From an uncultured Erythrobacter sp. (lineage in GTDB: Bacteria; Pseudomonadota; Alphaproteobacteria; Sphingomonadales; Sphingomonadaceae): a stretch of DNA of 64,000 nt. A program made the position numbers and the translations under genes. How positions within the stretch are numbered: position 1 is the stretch's first letter; every line of letters starts with the position of its first letter. The stretch covers positions 248,001-312,000 of the forward strand of contig CANMSD010000001.1 of assembly GCA_947500645.1 (NCBI GenBank), in the 5' to 3' direction. A model generated the notes under the pieces. That model was not told where the DNA came from. It made no database searches and was given only the letters and a program-made list of their open reading frames with translations. Below are positions 20,642 to 28,932 of the stretch, in pieces.

Positions 20642-21898
20642 CTATTGCGGAGTGGCAGCGAGCAGTCGTTTTTCTTCATCGGCGATATAATTGCGGGTGA
20701 AGGGCAGGGCGTAGCGATTGCGCGCGTACTGGATCTGGTAATTGCACATGCTGCCGCTTTCGAACACGGTCGCCGCGCCAGAGAGATAGAAGGTCCACAT
20801 GCGGAAAAAGCGCTCGTCGTACATCGCGATCATCTCTTCGCGATTTTCCATGCAGCGCGCATACCATTGCCGCAAAGTCTTGGCGTAGTGGACGCGCAAG
20901 GTCTCGACATCGGTTGCGATTAGGCGAAATTTCTCGCTCGCCTCGATGGTCTCTGAGAGGGCAGGGATGTAGCCGCCCGGGAAGATGTATTTGCGGGTGA
21001 AAGCGTCGGTCGATCCGGGCCCACCCATGCGCCCGATTGTATGCAGCAGCATCACACCGTCATCCGTGAGCAGTTTGCCGCAAGCCTCGAAGAAGGTCTC
21101 GAATTGCGGCTGCCCGACATGCTCGAACATGCCGACGGAGACGATGCGATCAAATTTCCGACCCGCCGCGGCAAAGTCACGATAGTCGACCAGCTCGATA
21201 CTCACGCGGTCGGCGACCCCTGCATCCGCGACCCGCTGTTTAGCGAGTGCGATCTGCTCTTCGGAGAGCGTTATGCCGACCACTTCGACATCGTAGTTCT
21301 GCGCGAGGAAGATCGCCATACCGCCCCAACCGCAACCGATATCGAGAATCTTTTGTCCCGGTTTGATGGCGAGCTTCGCCGCGATATGCGCGAGCTTTGC
21401 GGTTTGCGCTTCGCCAAGAGTAATGTCGTCCGACGGCCAGTACGCGCAGCTATATTGCCAGTGCTCTTCATCAAGCATCAGGCGGTAGAAATCATTGCCG
21501 ATATCGTAATGGTGAGCGACGTTACTTTTTGAACTGATGCGGTTGTTGACCTTCTCGGCCGCGAAACTTGCACGGTTAAACATGCGGCGCAGCAAGCTGG
21601 GCGGACCGATATCGCCGCCCTTGTCCCAAGGGTTGTTGACGCGCAGCAGCGTCACCAGCCCCATGATATCGCCCTCTTCGACGATCAGGCGCCCATCCAT
21701 GAACGCCTCGGCTGCTCCAAGACGCGGGTCCATGATGATGTCGCGTGGCACCTTCGAATCCGTGAAACGCAGCACGATTTCGGGAAAGCCTTCTTCGGGC
21801 TCACCATAGGTTTTGGCCGAACCATCCGCGAATACGACGCCCAGACGGCCCCGTTTCACACCTTTGGTCAGGAAGCGGTCAAATAGTGTCTTGCTCAT
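20642..21898 (-). CDS. cfa: Cyclopropane-fatty-acyl-phospholipid synthase
   Basis: SAM-dependent enzyme that adds a methylene across double bonds of membrane phospholipid acyl chains. ATG 21898 (MSKTLFDRFLTKGVKRG) has AAAAGGGAA upstream; the frame is open for 27 more codons but lacks a better start. Motifs: AHHYDIGNDFYRLML, the SAM site LDIGCGWGGMAIFLA, VGMFEHVGQPQ and the C-terminal YLSGAATVFESGSM block. The 418 residues are normal. It is divergent from the DUF1801 gene across 84 nt. It probably supports membrane stability in stationary phase or under acid stress, as known in other bacteria. Confidence 0.95.
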   Translation of the reverse strand: MSKTLFDRFLTKGVKRGRLGVVFADGSAKTYGEPEEGFPEIVLRFTDSKVPRDIIMDPRLGAAEAFMDGRLIVEEGDIMGLVTLLRVNNPWDKGGDIGPPSLLRRMFNRASFAAEKVNNRISSKSNVAHHYDIGNDFYRLMLDEEHWQYSCAYWPSDDITLGEAQTAKLAHIAAKLAIKPGQKILDIGCGWGGMAIFLAQNYDVEVVGITLSEEQIALAKQRVADAGVADRVSIELVDYRDFAAAGRKFDRIVSVGMFEHVGQPQFETFFEACGKLLTDDGVMLLHTIGRMGGPGSTDAFTRKYIFPGGYIPALSETIEASEKFRLIATDVETLRVHYAKTLRQWYARCMENREEMIAMYDERFFRMWTFYLSGAATVFESGSMCNYQIQYARNRYALPFTRNYIADEEKRLLAATPQ

Positions 21899-21982
21899 AT
21901 ATTCCCTTTTCGCGGCAAGGCCTTGGTTGGTTACGAGAGCGCACCCTTTTCCCGCTGTCAACGATACGGTAGGATTCATTCC

Positions 21983-22423
21983 ATGGCAGAGGCAAAAACA
22001 CAGATCACCGAGGTTAGTCCGGCGGATTTTATCGCTGCGGTTGAACCTGAGAAGAAACGCGAAGAAGCCAAGGTGCTAGACGCGCTTTTTCGCAAGGTAA
22101 CGGGTGAAACGCCCCAGATGTGGGGCCCATCGATAATCGGATACGGCCAGTATCGTACGACCTACGCGAGCGGGCGCGATGTGCATTGGATGCGGGCGGG
22201 TTTTTCACCGCGCAAGGCTAAGCACTCGCTCTACCTCATGGGCGGCTATTGCGACGATATAGCCGCGAGCCGTCGCGATGAACTGCTCGCCAAGCTGGGC
22301 AAGTACAAGACGGGGAAGAGTTGCCTCTACATCAACAAATTGGCCGACGTGGATTTGGATGTGTTGGAGAAGATGATCGCCGCCGATTGGGAGGCGATGG
22401 GGCGGATATATCCGGATGATTGA
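21983..22423 (+). CDS. DUF1801 domain protein
   Basis: Small soluble protein of 146 residues. The start is ATG 21983 (MAEAKTQITEVSPADFIAAV); the upstream in-frame ATG 21923 would overlap the cfa promoter. The DUF1801 (YdhG-like) pattern is visible: EVLDALFRKVTG-like helix, MWGPSIIGYGQY, FSPRKAKHSLYLMGGY, then GKSCLYINKLADVD near the C-terminus. The biochemical function of the family is not established. It lies alone between cfa and the molybdopterin operon. Confidence 0.85.
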   Translation: MAEAKTQITEVSPADFIAAVEPEKKREEAKVLDALFRKVTGETPQMWGPSIIGYGQYRTTYASGRDVHWMRAGFSPRKAKHSLYLMGGYCDDIAASRRDELLAKLGKYKTGKSCLYINKLADVDLDVLEKMIAADWEAMGRIYPDD

Positions 22424-22441
22424 ACCGCGCCTTACGTGTGT

Positions 22442-23185
22442 TCAGATCCCCGCATACCATTGATAGCCGGCTGGGTTGTCTTCCCAAAAGCCGCCCATCC
22501 CTTCGCCGATATGTTCGAAACTCGTCACCGCTTCTATCGCCGTCAGGAACTTCGGGTGCTTATAGCCGAGTTGACGCTCCACCCGCATGCGCAAGGGCGC
22601 GCCATTCTTCTCAGGTAACGGCTCTCCGTTTAGCTCATGCGCGACGATCGTCTGCGGGTGATAGGCGTCGACCATGTCCACGCTCTCGTAATAGTCCGCG
22701 CCATACAGATTGTCCGCGCAGTAGAAGACAATGAAGTTCGCCTCCTCCTTCACCTTCGCGGCGTCGAGCAGATGCGAGAGTTGCGGGCCGGTCCACTCGC
22801 CGATGGCGCTCCAGCCTTCGACGCAGTCGTGCCGGGTGATTTGCGTGCGTTGAGGCAGAGCGCGAATATCATCGATGCTGAGGGACAGCGGAGTTTCGAC
22901 CAGTCCGCGCACCTGCAAGCGCCAATTGGCAAAGCCATTTGCTGCATCTGCGCGATATTCGTCTGTGTCGACCGTCAGCGAACCATTGCCGCGAAAGGTG
23001 GGGGAGCGATCTTCAGGCGCGTATTCCGGAGCCAGGGCCTGACGGTTGGCGAGTGCGCGATGAGCCGCGCGGTGCCAGTCCTCTGCGGCATCGAACACAG
23101 ATCGCGCGGTGTCGGTATCCGCAACCTTGGCACAGGCTCCTGCGCCTAGTGCCGCTGCGCCTGTCAGGAGAGTTCTACGCTTCAT
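22442..23185 (-). CDS. Molybdopterin-dependent oxidoreductase (MsrP/sulfite-oxidase fold), Tat-exported
   Basis: Periplasmic Moco enzyme of 247 residues. The N-terminus MKRRTLLTGAAALGAGAC carries a twin-arginine-like RR and a possible lipobox. The oxidoreductase fold is shown by RHDCVEGWSAIGEWTG, whose Cys would ligate molybdenum, and by NGEPLPEKNGAPLRMRVERQ and LGYKHPKF. It overlaps the cytochrome b gene by 11 bp, which is the likely electron donor or acceptor, as MsrQ is for MsrP. It is shorter than MsrP of E. coli, so the substrate may differ from methionine sulfoxide. Confidence 0.88.
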   Translation of the reverse strand: MKRRTLLTGAAALGAGACAKVADTDTARSVFDAAEDWHRAAHRALANRQALAPEYAPEDRSPTFRGNGSLTVDTDEYRADAANGFANWRLQVRGLVETPLSLSIDDIRALPQRTQITRHDCVEGWSAIGEWTGPQLSHLLDAAKVKEEANFIVFYCADNLYGADYYESVDMVDAYHPQTIVAHELNGEPLPEKNGAPLRMRVERQLGYKHPKFLTAIEAVTSFEHIGEGMGGFWEDNPAGYQWYAGI

Positions 23186-23882
23186 CTTGGCTCTCCCGTT
23201 TGCCGCCAGCGATCATGCCCCAGGTTTGCTTCACCGATCCCGATAGCAGCACCATGATGATGTGCACGAACACGAAGCCGAAGGTCGCAAAGGCAAAGAT
23301 GAAATGGAGGCTGCGCGCGCTTTGCCTGCCGCCAAGCAGGTCGACCAACCACGGCGCCGCGGGCTCGAAACCGGGGCTGATCGCGAGGCCGGTGAACACC
23401 ATCATCGGCAAGAAGACGCCATAAACGAGGCCATAGGCTAGCTTCTGCAGGAAGTTGTATTTGGCCGCACTTTCTGCTTCGCCGCGAGAAAACAGAAGCC
23501 GCATATGCGCTCGAAAATCGGCTGCGATAGAGCTAGGCTTCCATTCGCGGCTGCTGGTCTTGATATCGCGCCAAAAATGCCGGTTCAACAGCATCGCGAT
23601 CCAGATGAAAAGCAGCGCAAGCGCGAAGGGCCAAGCCATAAGAATATGCCAGTCGCGCGATTCGGCGAGATTGTAGTGGCTCGGGATGGTCGTCCAGCTC
23701 GGGAAGCGCATCACGGCCAACCAGGCATCTGCTGGATCGAACCCATAGTCACCCCAATAGAGATATCGGTGTGCGTTCGAAATACCCAAACCGGACATGA
23801 ACAGGACAATCAGGCTTACCGCATTCACCCAGTGCCAAATCCTGGTCGACAGCAGATGCCGCTTGGTCGGCTTATCCGCCAT
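23175..23882 (-). CDS. Cytochrome b561-type membrane subunit
   Basis: Haem b membrane protein of 235 residues, bacterial cytochrome b561/Ni-hydrogenase type. It has four main hydrophobic segments, with histidines in RIWHWVN, SRDWHILMAWP, ARSLHFIF and FVHIIMV suitable as haem ligands. It would pass electrons between the quinone pool and the molybdopterin enzyme encoded next. Its start overlaps the stop of the upstream reductase gene (TGATG) and its end overlaps the oxidoreductase start, so the three genes form one tight operon. The Lys/Arg-rich loop at about 115-135 is probably cytoplasmic. Confidence 0.88.
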   Translation of the reverse strand: MADKPTKRHLLSTRIWHWVNAVSLIVLFMSGLGISNAHRYLYWGDYGFDPADAWLAVMRFPSWTTIPSHYNLAESRDWHILMAWPFALALLFIWIAMLLNRHFWRDIKTSSREWKPSSIAADFRAHMRLLFSRGEAESAAKYNFLQKLAYGLVYGVFLPMMVFTGLAISPGFEPAAPWLVDLLGGRQSARSLHFIFAFATFGFVFVHIIMVLLSGSVKQTWGMIAGGKRESQDEA

Positions 23883-24643
23883 CAGTCCACGCCTTCGCGC
23901 GCGAGATAGATGACGTCGCGATCCTGATCGAGCAGGTGCTGCCCACTATCGATGTAGAGCGTCGATCCGCTGCGCAAATGCCCCTGCGCAAGGAACAAAG
24001 CGGCCTCGGCGATCTCGTCCGCGCCGGTTTTTCGCTTGAGCAGATTAAGCCTGTGCGAAACATCGAGCTCTTCTTCTTGCTGGTCGAAGCTGGCCAGGAT
24101 CGCGCCAGGAGCCAGGCCGTAAACTCGATCGCGCTCATTCCTGGCGCCCTTTGCCAGCATCGCTATGGTCGAATGCAGCGCATGTTTGCTCATCGTGTAA
24201 CTGAAGAAATCGGGATTGGAATTTTCAATCTTCATGTCTGTGACGTTGATCACGCAAGCACCCTTGGCAGCCATTGCCGAGCCCAAATAGGCCTGCGCCA
24301 TGCGCGCGGGTGTGACGGCATTGACCTGCATCGCTTGCTGGTTCGTCGCGGGGTCTAATCGCGTTACATCGTCATACTCAAAAACCGATGCCGAATTGAT
24401 CAGGCAGCTCCAGTTCTCGGTGCGTGACGCCAGTTCGGAGATCATCTTCACCGCTGCATTGCCGTCGTTCAGATCGCACTGCACGATTTCTGCCGACGTT
24501 AGCGTATCGGCGAGTCCCTGAGCATCGTCGCTGGACGATTTGTAGTGGATGATCGTGTGCCAACCCTCGGCTGCAAAGTGGCGTACGATCTCGGCGCCAA
24601 TGCGGGTGGCACCTCCGGTTACGAGGACTGCGGGTCGGCTCAT
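23882..24643 (-). CDS. folM: SDR-family pterin reductase, FolM-like
   Basis: NAD(P)-dependent short-chain reductase of 253 residues. Dinucleotide site TGGATRIG near the N-terminus; NSASVF in place of the usual NNAS; catalytic tetrad with YTMSK. FolM-type enzymes reduce dihydromonapterin or dihydrofolate; the TGG.xRIG start and the general layout favour this over fatty-acid or sugar SDRs, but the substrate is inferred. I start at ATG 24643. It heads a three-gene operon with a cytochrome b and a molybdopterin enzyme, so a pterin-linked or redox role is plausible. Confidence 0.72.
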   Translation of the reverse strand: MSRPAVLVTGGATRIGAEIVRHFAAEGWHTIIHYKSSSDDAQGLADTLTSAEIVQCDLNDGNAAVKMISELASRTENWSCLINSASVFEYDDVTRLDPATNQQAMQVNAVTPARMAQAYLGSAMAAKGACVINVTDMKIENSNPDFFSYTMSKHALHSTIAMLAKGARNERDRVYGLAPGAILASFDQQEEELDVSHRLNLLKRKTGADEIAEAALFLAQGHLRSGSTLYIDSGQHLLDQDRDVIYLAREGVD

Positions 24644-24709
24644 CACCTAGTGCCCTACCAGCGCGCCCCGAGCGCATCAATCGTCACAAACGCTTGACCC
24701 CAAAAGCAA

Positions 24710-24742
24710 AGGCGCCACCAAGCACGAAGCCTGGCAGCGCCT
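24710..24742 (-). terminator. Intrinsic terminator of the glycine-zipper protein gene
   Basis: AGGCGC and GCGCCT arms with inner partial pairing are followed on the minus strand by TTTGCTTTTG. It lies 25 nt after the stop of the gene at 24768-25238. Confidence 0.7.
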
Positions 24743-24767
24743 GAGGCGGAGTGGAGCGCCTCTTAAC

Positions 24768-25238
24768 TTAGCGACATTTCACATCGCCGCGGTCGATCTC
24801 CCGGCCGAGCAGGCCACCGGCGACAGCACCAAGCACAGTACCGAGCGTACGGTCACCGCGACGGTCGACTTCGCGACCCAGTAGCGCGCCTACGCCTGCA
24901 CCGATGATAAGGCCGGTCGTACCGTTATCGCGCTTACAATAGTAGCGTCCGTCACGGCCGCGCCATACGCGGTCACCACGGCGAATCTTGCGCGGCTCAC
25001 GATAGCGGCCATAGCGATCGTAGCGACCATGGCCGCGACCACGGTGGTAGCGATCGTCGTCGTCCCAATCGTCATCATAGTGATGTTGCGCGACAGGGGC
25101 GAAATCAGTCAGTGGCAGCACCATAAGAGACGATGCTGTCAGGTCAGGCGTGATAGTCGGGGCGACATCAGCGGCCTGGGCGGGGGCGGCAACCAAGGCC
25201 AGCGAGCCGGCGGCTGCAAGAGTAGCGAGTTGTTTCAT
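24768..25238 (-). CDS. Exported glycine-zipper (17 kDa surface antigen-like) protein
   Basis: Protein of 156 residues with a signal peptide (MKQLATLAAAGSLALVAAPAQA). A His/Asp/Arg/Tyr-rich middle (HHYDDDWDDDDRYHRGRG, then repeated RYGRY-type pairs) precedes a glycine-zipper 2TM domain: GLIIGAGVGALLGREVD and LGTVLGAVAGGLLGREID. This domain is usual in outer-membrane or periplasmic surface-antigen proteins. ATG 25238 has GAGGGA upstream; the longer frame to 25316 has no better start. The acidic-histidine stretch could bind metal, but this is a guess. Confidence 0.85.
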   Translation of the reverse strand: MKQLATLAAAGSLALVAAPAQAADVAPTITPDLTASSLMVLPLTDFAPVAQHHYDDDWDDDDRYHRGRGHGRYDRYGRYREPRKIRRGDRVWRGRDGRYYCKRDNGTTGLIIGAGVGALLGREVDRRGDRTLGTVLGAVAGGLLGREIDRGDVKCR

Positions 25239-25374
25239 GGCGAGTCCCTCTTTCTTCGAGTTCCCTGGGTGGGTGAGAGGGTTTTCGTTCAGAAATGGAG
25301 AACCGCAGATGAACAACTTGTTCGGAAAGTCGTTCAGGAGACAGGCCGATTAGATTAAGCGATGAGTTGAGCGA

Positions 25375-26013
25375 TCAGCGCAATTTTGTAAGCGTTTTGT
25401 CTCTCAGTTTGGGCGCAAGCGACTCAAGTTCGGACAATTGGAGCAATTCTTCATTGCTCCCTTTACCGGAGAAGATGGTAGTGAAAGTTCGTCGGACACT
25501 CCACTCGGTCGCGCCCGTCGCGACCCGTTCCAGCATATCACCAGCCCGCGTTTCGCCTTCTTCCAACACGCGGAAATACCAGCCGGAGCGCGCCGTGGCG
25601 ATGATCCGCGCGACCATCCTCTTTTCTCCAAAGCGATGCTCGATCTTCCAGCAAGGCTGGCGAGGTTGGCTGATTTCCAGCAGCGCACTACCCAGGCGGA
25701 AGCGATCGCCAATATGAACGTCGCTTTCCGTGAGTTCGCTGACGGCAAGGTTGGACCCGAATGCGCCGGGCTCTCGTAGCAGGCGATGTTCGTCTAGTTC
25801 GCTGCGCCAGTAGACATGGTGATCCAGCGGATAGAGATGCACTGCCATTTCGGGCCCGCCATGGACTGTGCGGTCGGCCTGTTCATCGGGCTCGAAACCG
25901 TCTGTGAGGATGCGTACGGGGCCGGCGACTGGCTGTTTGGCAATCGCGCTCTTCTTTCCGTCGCGAAATGCGCGCGCCGATCCGACGCAGATCGCGGTCA
26001 CTTCTCGTTTCAT
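25375..26013 (-). CDS. MOSC domain protein, YiiM-like
   Basis: Protein of 212 residues with the MOSC fold found in molybdenum-cofactor sulfurase-type and YiiM proteins. Visible blocks are DEQADRTVHGGPEMAVHLYP, GAFGSNLAV, GDRFRLGSALLEISQPRQPC and WYFRVLEEG. C118-like cysteine in QPRQPCWK is the conserved sulfur-carrier or Moco-ligand residue. YiiM detoxifies N-hydroxylated bases with Moco. It is the last gene of the rlmN-methyltransferase-MOSC unit, 7 nt after the methyltransferase. Confidence 0.88.
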   Translation of the reverse strand: MKREVTAICVGSARAFRDGKKSAIAKQPVAGPVRILTDGFEPDEQADRTVHGGPEMAVHLYPLDHHVYWRSELDEHRLLREPGAFGSNLAVSELTESDVHIGDRFRLGSALLEISQPRQPCWKIEHRFGEKRMVARIIATARSGWYFRVLEEGETRAGDMLERVATGATEWSVRRTFTTIFSGKGSNEELLQLSELESLAPKLRDKTLTKLR

Positions 26014-26020
26014 GAGCGCT

Positions 26021-26614
26021 TCACGCTTTCCTCACCGTCAGGGCCAGCCAGTCGCGCTGGGTGCCGTCCGTACCTTTGCCTGCATAAATCATCGTGTCGA
26101 CCAGTTCGAAACCGGCTTTGCGGTACAGCTCCTCAAGCCAATTCGCCTCTGGGAAATTGTGCAAGCGTCCAAGCAAGTCACGACCTTCACCATCGCCCAG
26201 CTTGTAGCTTGCAAAGTGTAATCCATTGGGCCGCAACGCGCGGTGAATCGCGGTGAGCACTTGAGGGAGGTCTGCGCGAGGGCAGTGTAGCAGACAGGCA
26301 TGTGCCCAAACCGCATCATAGGTTTGCTCGGCATCAAGCTCATCAAACCGCATGAGGCGCGCGCCAATATCGTGACGCTCGTTGGCCTTCTTCACCATTG
26401 CCGGAATGCCGTCAGTCGGATCGACGTTGAAGCCGCGCTTGGCCATGTAAGCGGCATCGAGGCCGCCACCGCAGCCCAGCTCCAAGATTCGCGCTTCTGG
26501 CGATAGTCTCTCGAGAAATCCGCCGAGATGGCGGCTTTGGCCCTGCGCGCCGCTGGCCCGGTAATAGGGCGCTCGTGCCTGGTAGAATTCGTATGTCGCG
26601 GGGTCGATGCTCAC
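26021..26614 (-). CDS. Class I SAM-dependent methyltransferase
   Basis: Protein of 197 residues with motif [17 protein letters not shown] at about 40-55, a following acidic DPTDG and the post-motif [17 protein letters not shown]. It fits the TehB/UbiE-like small methyltransferases; the acceptor is not evident. Its start overlaps the rlmN stop (ATGA), giving translational coupling, and the MOSC gene follows at 7 nt. The grouping suggests joint transcription rather than a shared pathway. Confidence 0.85.
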   Translation of the reverse strand: MSIDPATYEFYQARAPYYRASGAQGQSRHLGGFLERLSPEARILELGCGGGLDAAYMAKRGFNVDPTDGIPAMVKKANERHDIGARLMRFDELDAEQTYDAVWAHACLLHCPRADLPQVLTAIHRALRPNGLHFASYKLGDGEGRDLLGRLHNFPEANWLEELYRKAGFELVDTMIYAGKGTDGTQRDWLALTVRKA

Positions 26615-27864
26615 TCGCCCACTTCGGATGCGGCGGCCTCGGCAGCTTCGCGGTCGCGCTGCGCACGGCTCTTCTTCTCAGCGGCTGTCTTCAGCTGGCC
26701 GCAGGCCGCATCAATGTCGCGCCCGCGTGGTGTACGGACCGGCGCACTGATACCGCCTTCAAACACGATGTTGGAGAAGCTGCGGATGCGGTCTGGATCG
26801 GAGCATTCGAAGTTCGCTCCGGGCCAGGGGTTGAATGGGATCAAATTGACCTTGGCAGGCAGATCGAACTTCTTGAGCAAGCGGACGAGCTCGCGCGCAT
26901 CCTCATCGCTGTCGTTCTTATCTTTCAGCATCACATATTCGAACGTGATGCGCCGCGCATTAGTGGCGCCGGGATAGTTGGCGCAGGCCTGCAGCAATTC
27001 CTCGAGGCCATATTTGCGGTTGAGCGGCACGATCTCGTCGCGCACGTCCTTGTTCACCGCATGCAAGGAGACTGCAAGATTGACGCCGATTTCCTCGCCG
27101 CAACGCTCCATCATCGGGATTACACCGCTGGTCGACAGGGTGATGCGCCGCTTCGATAGGGCCAGCCCGTCGCCGTCCATCACGAGGTTCATCGCATCGC
27201 GGACGTTATCGAAATTATATAGCGGCTCGCCCATACCCATCAGCACGATATTGGTCAGCAGGCGGCCATCAGCGGTATAGTGACCGGTGTCTTCTGCGTC
27301 TTCGAGTCCGTCCATCCGGCCTTTCGGCCACTCGCCCAAGGCATCGCGCGCGAGCATGACCTGTCCGACGATTTCGCCCGGCGTCAGATTGCGCACGAGG
27401 CGCATCGTGCCTGTATGGCAGAAGGTGCAATTGAGTGTGCAACCCACTTGGCTCGAGACACACAGGGTCCCACGATCGGCATCTGGAATGAAGACCATCT
27501 CGAAATCGTGGCCATCATCGGTTTGAAGCAGCCACTTGCGCGTGCCGTCGGTCGAATGCTGAGCCTCGACGATGTTGGGCCGTCCGATAACAAAGCGTTC
27601 GGTCAGCCACGGGCGCATCGTCTTTGAGATGTCTGTCATCTCAGCAAAGTCGGTGACGCCGCGATGATAGAGCCAGTGAAACACCTGCTTTGAGCGCAGT
27701 TTGGCCTGCTTTGCATCCAGACCAGCCCGCTCGAAAAGCTCGCGAATGCGCGGGCGGGGCAGACCGATCAGGTCCACGCGCCCATCCTCACGCGGCGTTA
27801 TGTCGCGCGCGGTGGGAACCGGATCGATCTGTCCGGCGATAGGCATGAGGTTCGTATCGGCCAT
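26611..27864 (-). CDS. rlmN: Dual-specificity 23S rRNA/tRNA (adenine-C2)-methyltransferase RlmN
   Basis: Radical-SAM enzyme that methylates C2 of A2503 in 23S rRNA and A37 in some tRNAs. The iron-sulfur motif CTLNCTFC is clear, with VSSQVG just before it, [12 protein letters not shown], and [12 protein letters not shown]. The cysteine in [24 protein letters not shown] C-terminus region is replaced in print by the conserved AACGQL, where the methyl-carrying Cys is expected. The 417 residues include an Ala/Glu-rich tail. It is the first gene of a three-gene unit. Confidence 0.97.
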   Translation of the reverse strand: MADTNLMPIAGQIDPVPTARDITPREDGRVDLIGLPRPRIRELFERAGLDAKQAKLRSKQVFHWLYHRGVTDFAEMTDISKTMRPWLTERFVIGRPNIVEAQHSTDGTRKWLLQTDDGHDFEMVFIPDADRGTLCVSSQVGCTLNCTFCHTGTMRLVRNLTPGEIVGQVMLARDALGEWPKGRMDGLEDAEDTGHYTADGRLLTNIVLMGMGEPLYNFDNVRDAMNLVMDGDGLALSKRRITLSTSGVIPMMERCGEEIGVNLAVSLHAVNKDVRDEIVPLNRKYGLEELLQACANYPGATNARRITFEYVMLKDKNDSDEDARELVRLLKKFDLPAKVNLIPFNPWPGANFECSDPDRIRSFSNIVFEGGISAPVRTPRGRDIDAACGQLKTAAEKKSRAQRDREAAEAAASEVGE

Positions 27865-27921
27865 GGGAGCTGCGCATATAGTCGCGCAAATCGCGCTTTG
27901 CCAGCCTATGTGTGCGCTTGT

Positions 27922-28431
27922 TTAGCTCAGCTCGGCGCAGCCCAGCAGAGCGGCGTCGATTGCTGTCGCTGCACCGGCTAACTCGTAGCGATCTGTAAAG
28001 GCACGGCCCGATTTGTCACGAGCGCGAACGCTCATTCGTGTGGCCGAACGCATTGCTGCGATAATCGCTGCGTCCATTGCCGCGTTCTGCGCCCAGGCAT
28101 CGCCGCCGCCGGCAGTAAGGGTGAAGCTTCGTCCACCAATGTTGAGGCGCACGCGCGAGTTCCGACCGATCTCACGCGACAGGCGGACGTGTAATTGGTT
28201 GCGAATGCTGCGTGCGGGCCAAGTGGCTATCGTCGCATAGGGAGCATAGTCCCGCCTCGTCGTCGCGCTCGATGGCTTGGCGATTGCATAGCAGCGCGGC
28301 GTACCGGGATCGCGAAACGCCGCCCAACTGGAATAAACGCCGAGACTGTCCTTTGCCGACGCCGCGAAGGGAAGGGCAAGGCATGCGGCGAGAGCGCATC
28401 CGATCAGGCGAAAGACGAAGGGCTTAGGCAT
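27922..28431 (-). CDS. Exported protein resembling invasion-associated locus B (IalB) proteins
   Basis: Protein of 169 residues with a signal peptide (MPKPFVFRLIGCALAACLAL, cleaved near ASAK). The C-terminal half shows an IalB-like layout: a residue run AAMDAAIIAAMRSATRMSVR, then DRYELAGAATAIDAAL and a final C near the end. The similarity is by eye. ATG 28431 overlaps the greB stop by 8 bp; a longer frame to 28617 would run inside greB. Cotranscribed with slt and greB. Function in this organism is unknown. Confidence 0.68.
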   Translation of the reverse strand: MPKPFVFRLIGCALAACLALPFAASAKDSLGVYSSWAAFRDPGTPRCYAIAKPSSATTRRDYAPYATIATWPARSIRNQLHVRLSREIGRNSRVRLNIGGRSFTLTAGGGDAWAQNAAMDAAIIAAMRSATRMSVRARDKSGRAFTDRYELAGAATAIDAALLGCAELS

Positions 28432-28909
28432 ACTCAATCGCCATAACTTCCCACTCCTTGAGCCCGCTGGGAAGTCGCACGATCCGCAAATCCCCGACAG
28501 ATGCACCGCGCAAGGCTTTTGCCATTGGCGAGTTCCAGCCAATCCGACCTTCGCTCGCATCTTGCTCGTCATCGCCAACGAGCGTGACTGTCTTGCGTGC
28601 ATCGTCTTCGTCAGCAAGCTCCACTGTCGCGCCGAAGAATACGCGCGCCTTGTCGGGTTGCTCGGCAGGATTGACCACGCGCAGTTTCTTCATGCGGCGG
28701 GCGAGATGCGACAGTTCGCGGTCGATCTCGCGCATCCGCTTGCGACCATAGAGGTAGTCGCCGTTTTCGCTCCGGTCGCCATTTCCAGCAGCCCAGCTGA
28801 CGATCTCAACGATCTCGGGCCGCTCCTTGCTAAGCAAATGGTGATAGCGCGCCTGCAGGGCTGCCATCCCGGCGGGCGTGATCGGTGGCCCAGAAGCGTT
28901 CGCCGTCAC
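28424..28909 (-). CDS. greB: Transcript cleavage factor GreB
   Basis: RNA polymerase elongation factor of 161 residues that rescues backtracked complexes. The N-terminal coiled coil has the acidic tip DRSENGDY at about 45-52, whose acidic residues enter the secondary channel. The C-terminal FKBP-like domain includes GRIGWNSPMAKALRGASVGD. YLYGRKRMREIDREL marks GreB rather than GreA (EYxxAKE type). The gene lies 23 nt after slt and overlaps the IalB-like gene. Confidence 0.93.
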   Translation of the reverse strand: MTANASGPPITPAGMAALQARYHHLLSKERPEIVEIVSWAAGNGDRSENGDYLYGRKRMREIDRELSHLARRMKKLRVVNPAEQPDKARVFFGATVELADEDDARKTVTLVGDDEQDASEGRIGWNSPMAKALRGASVGDLRIVRLPSGLKEWEVMAIEYA

Positions 28910-28932
28910 TGCATTGCCCCCGCGTGCCAGTT

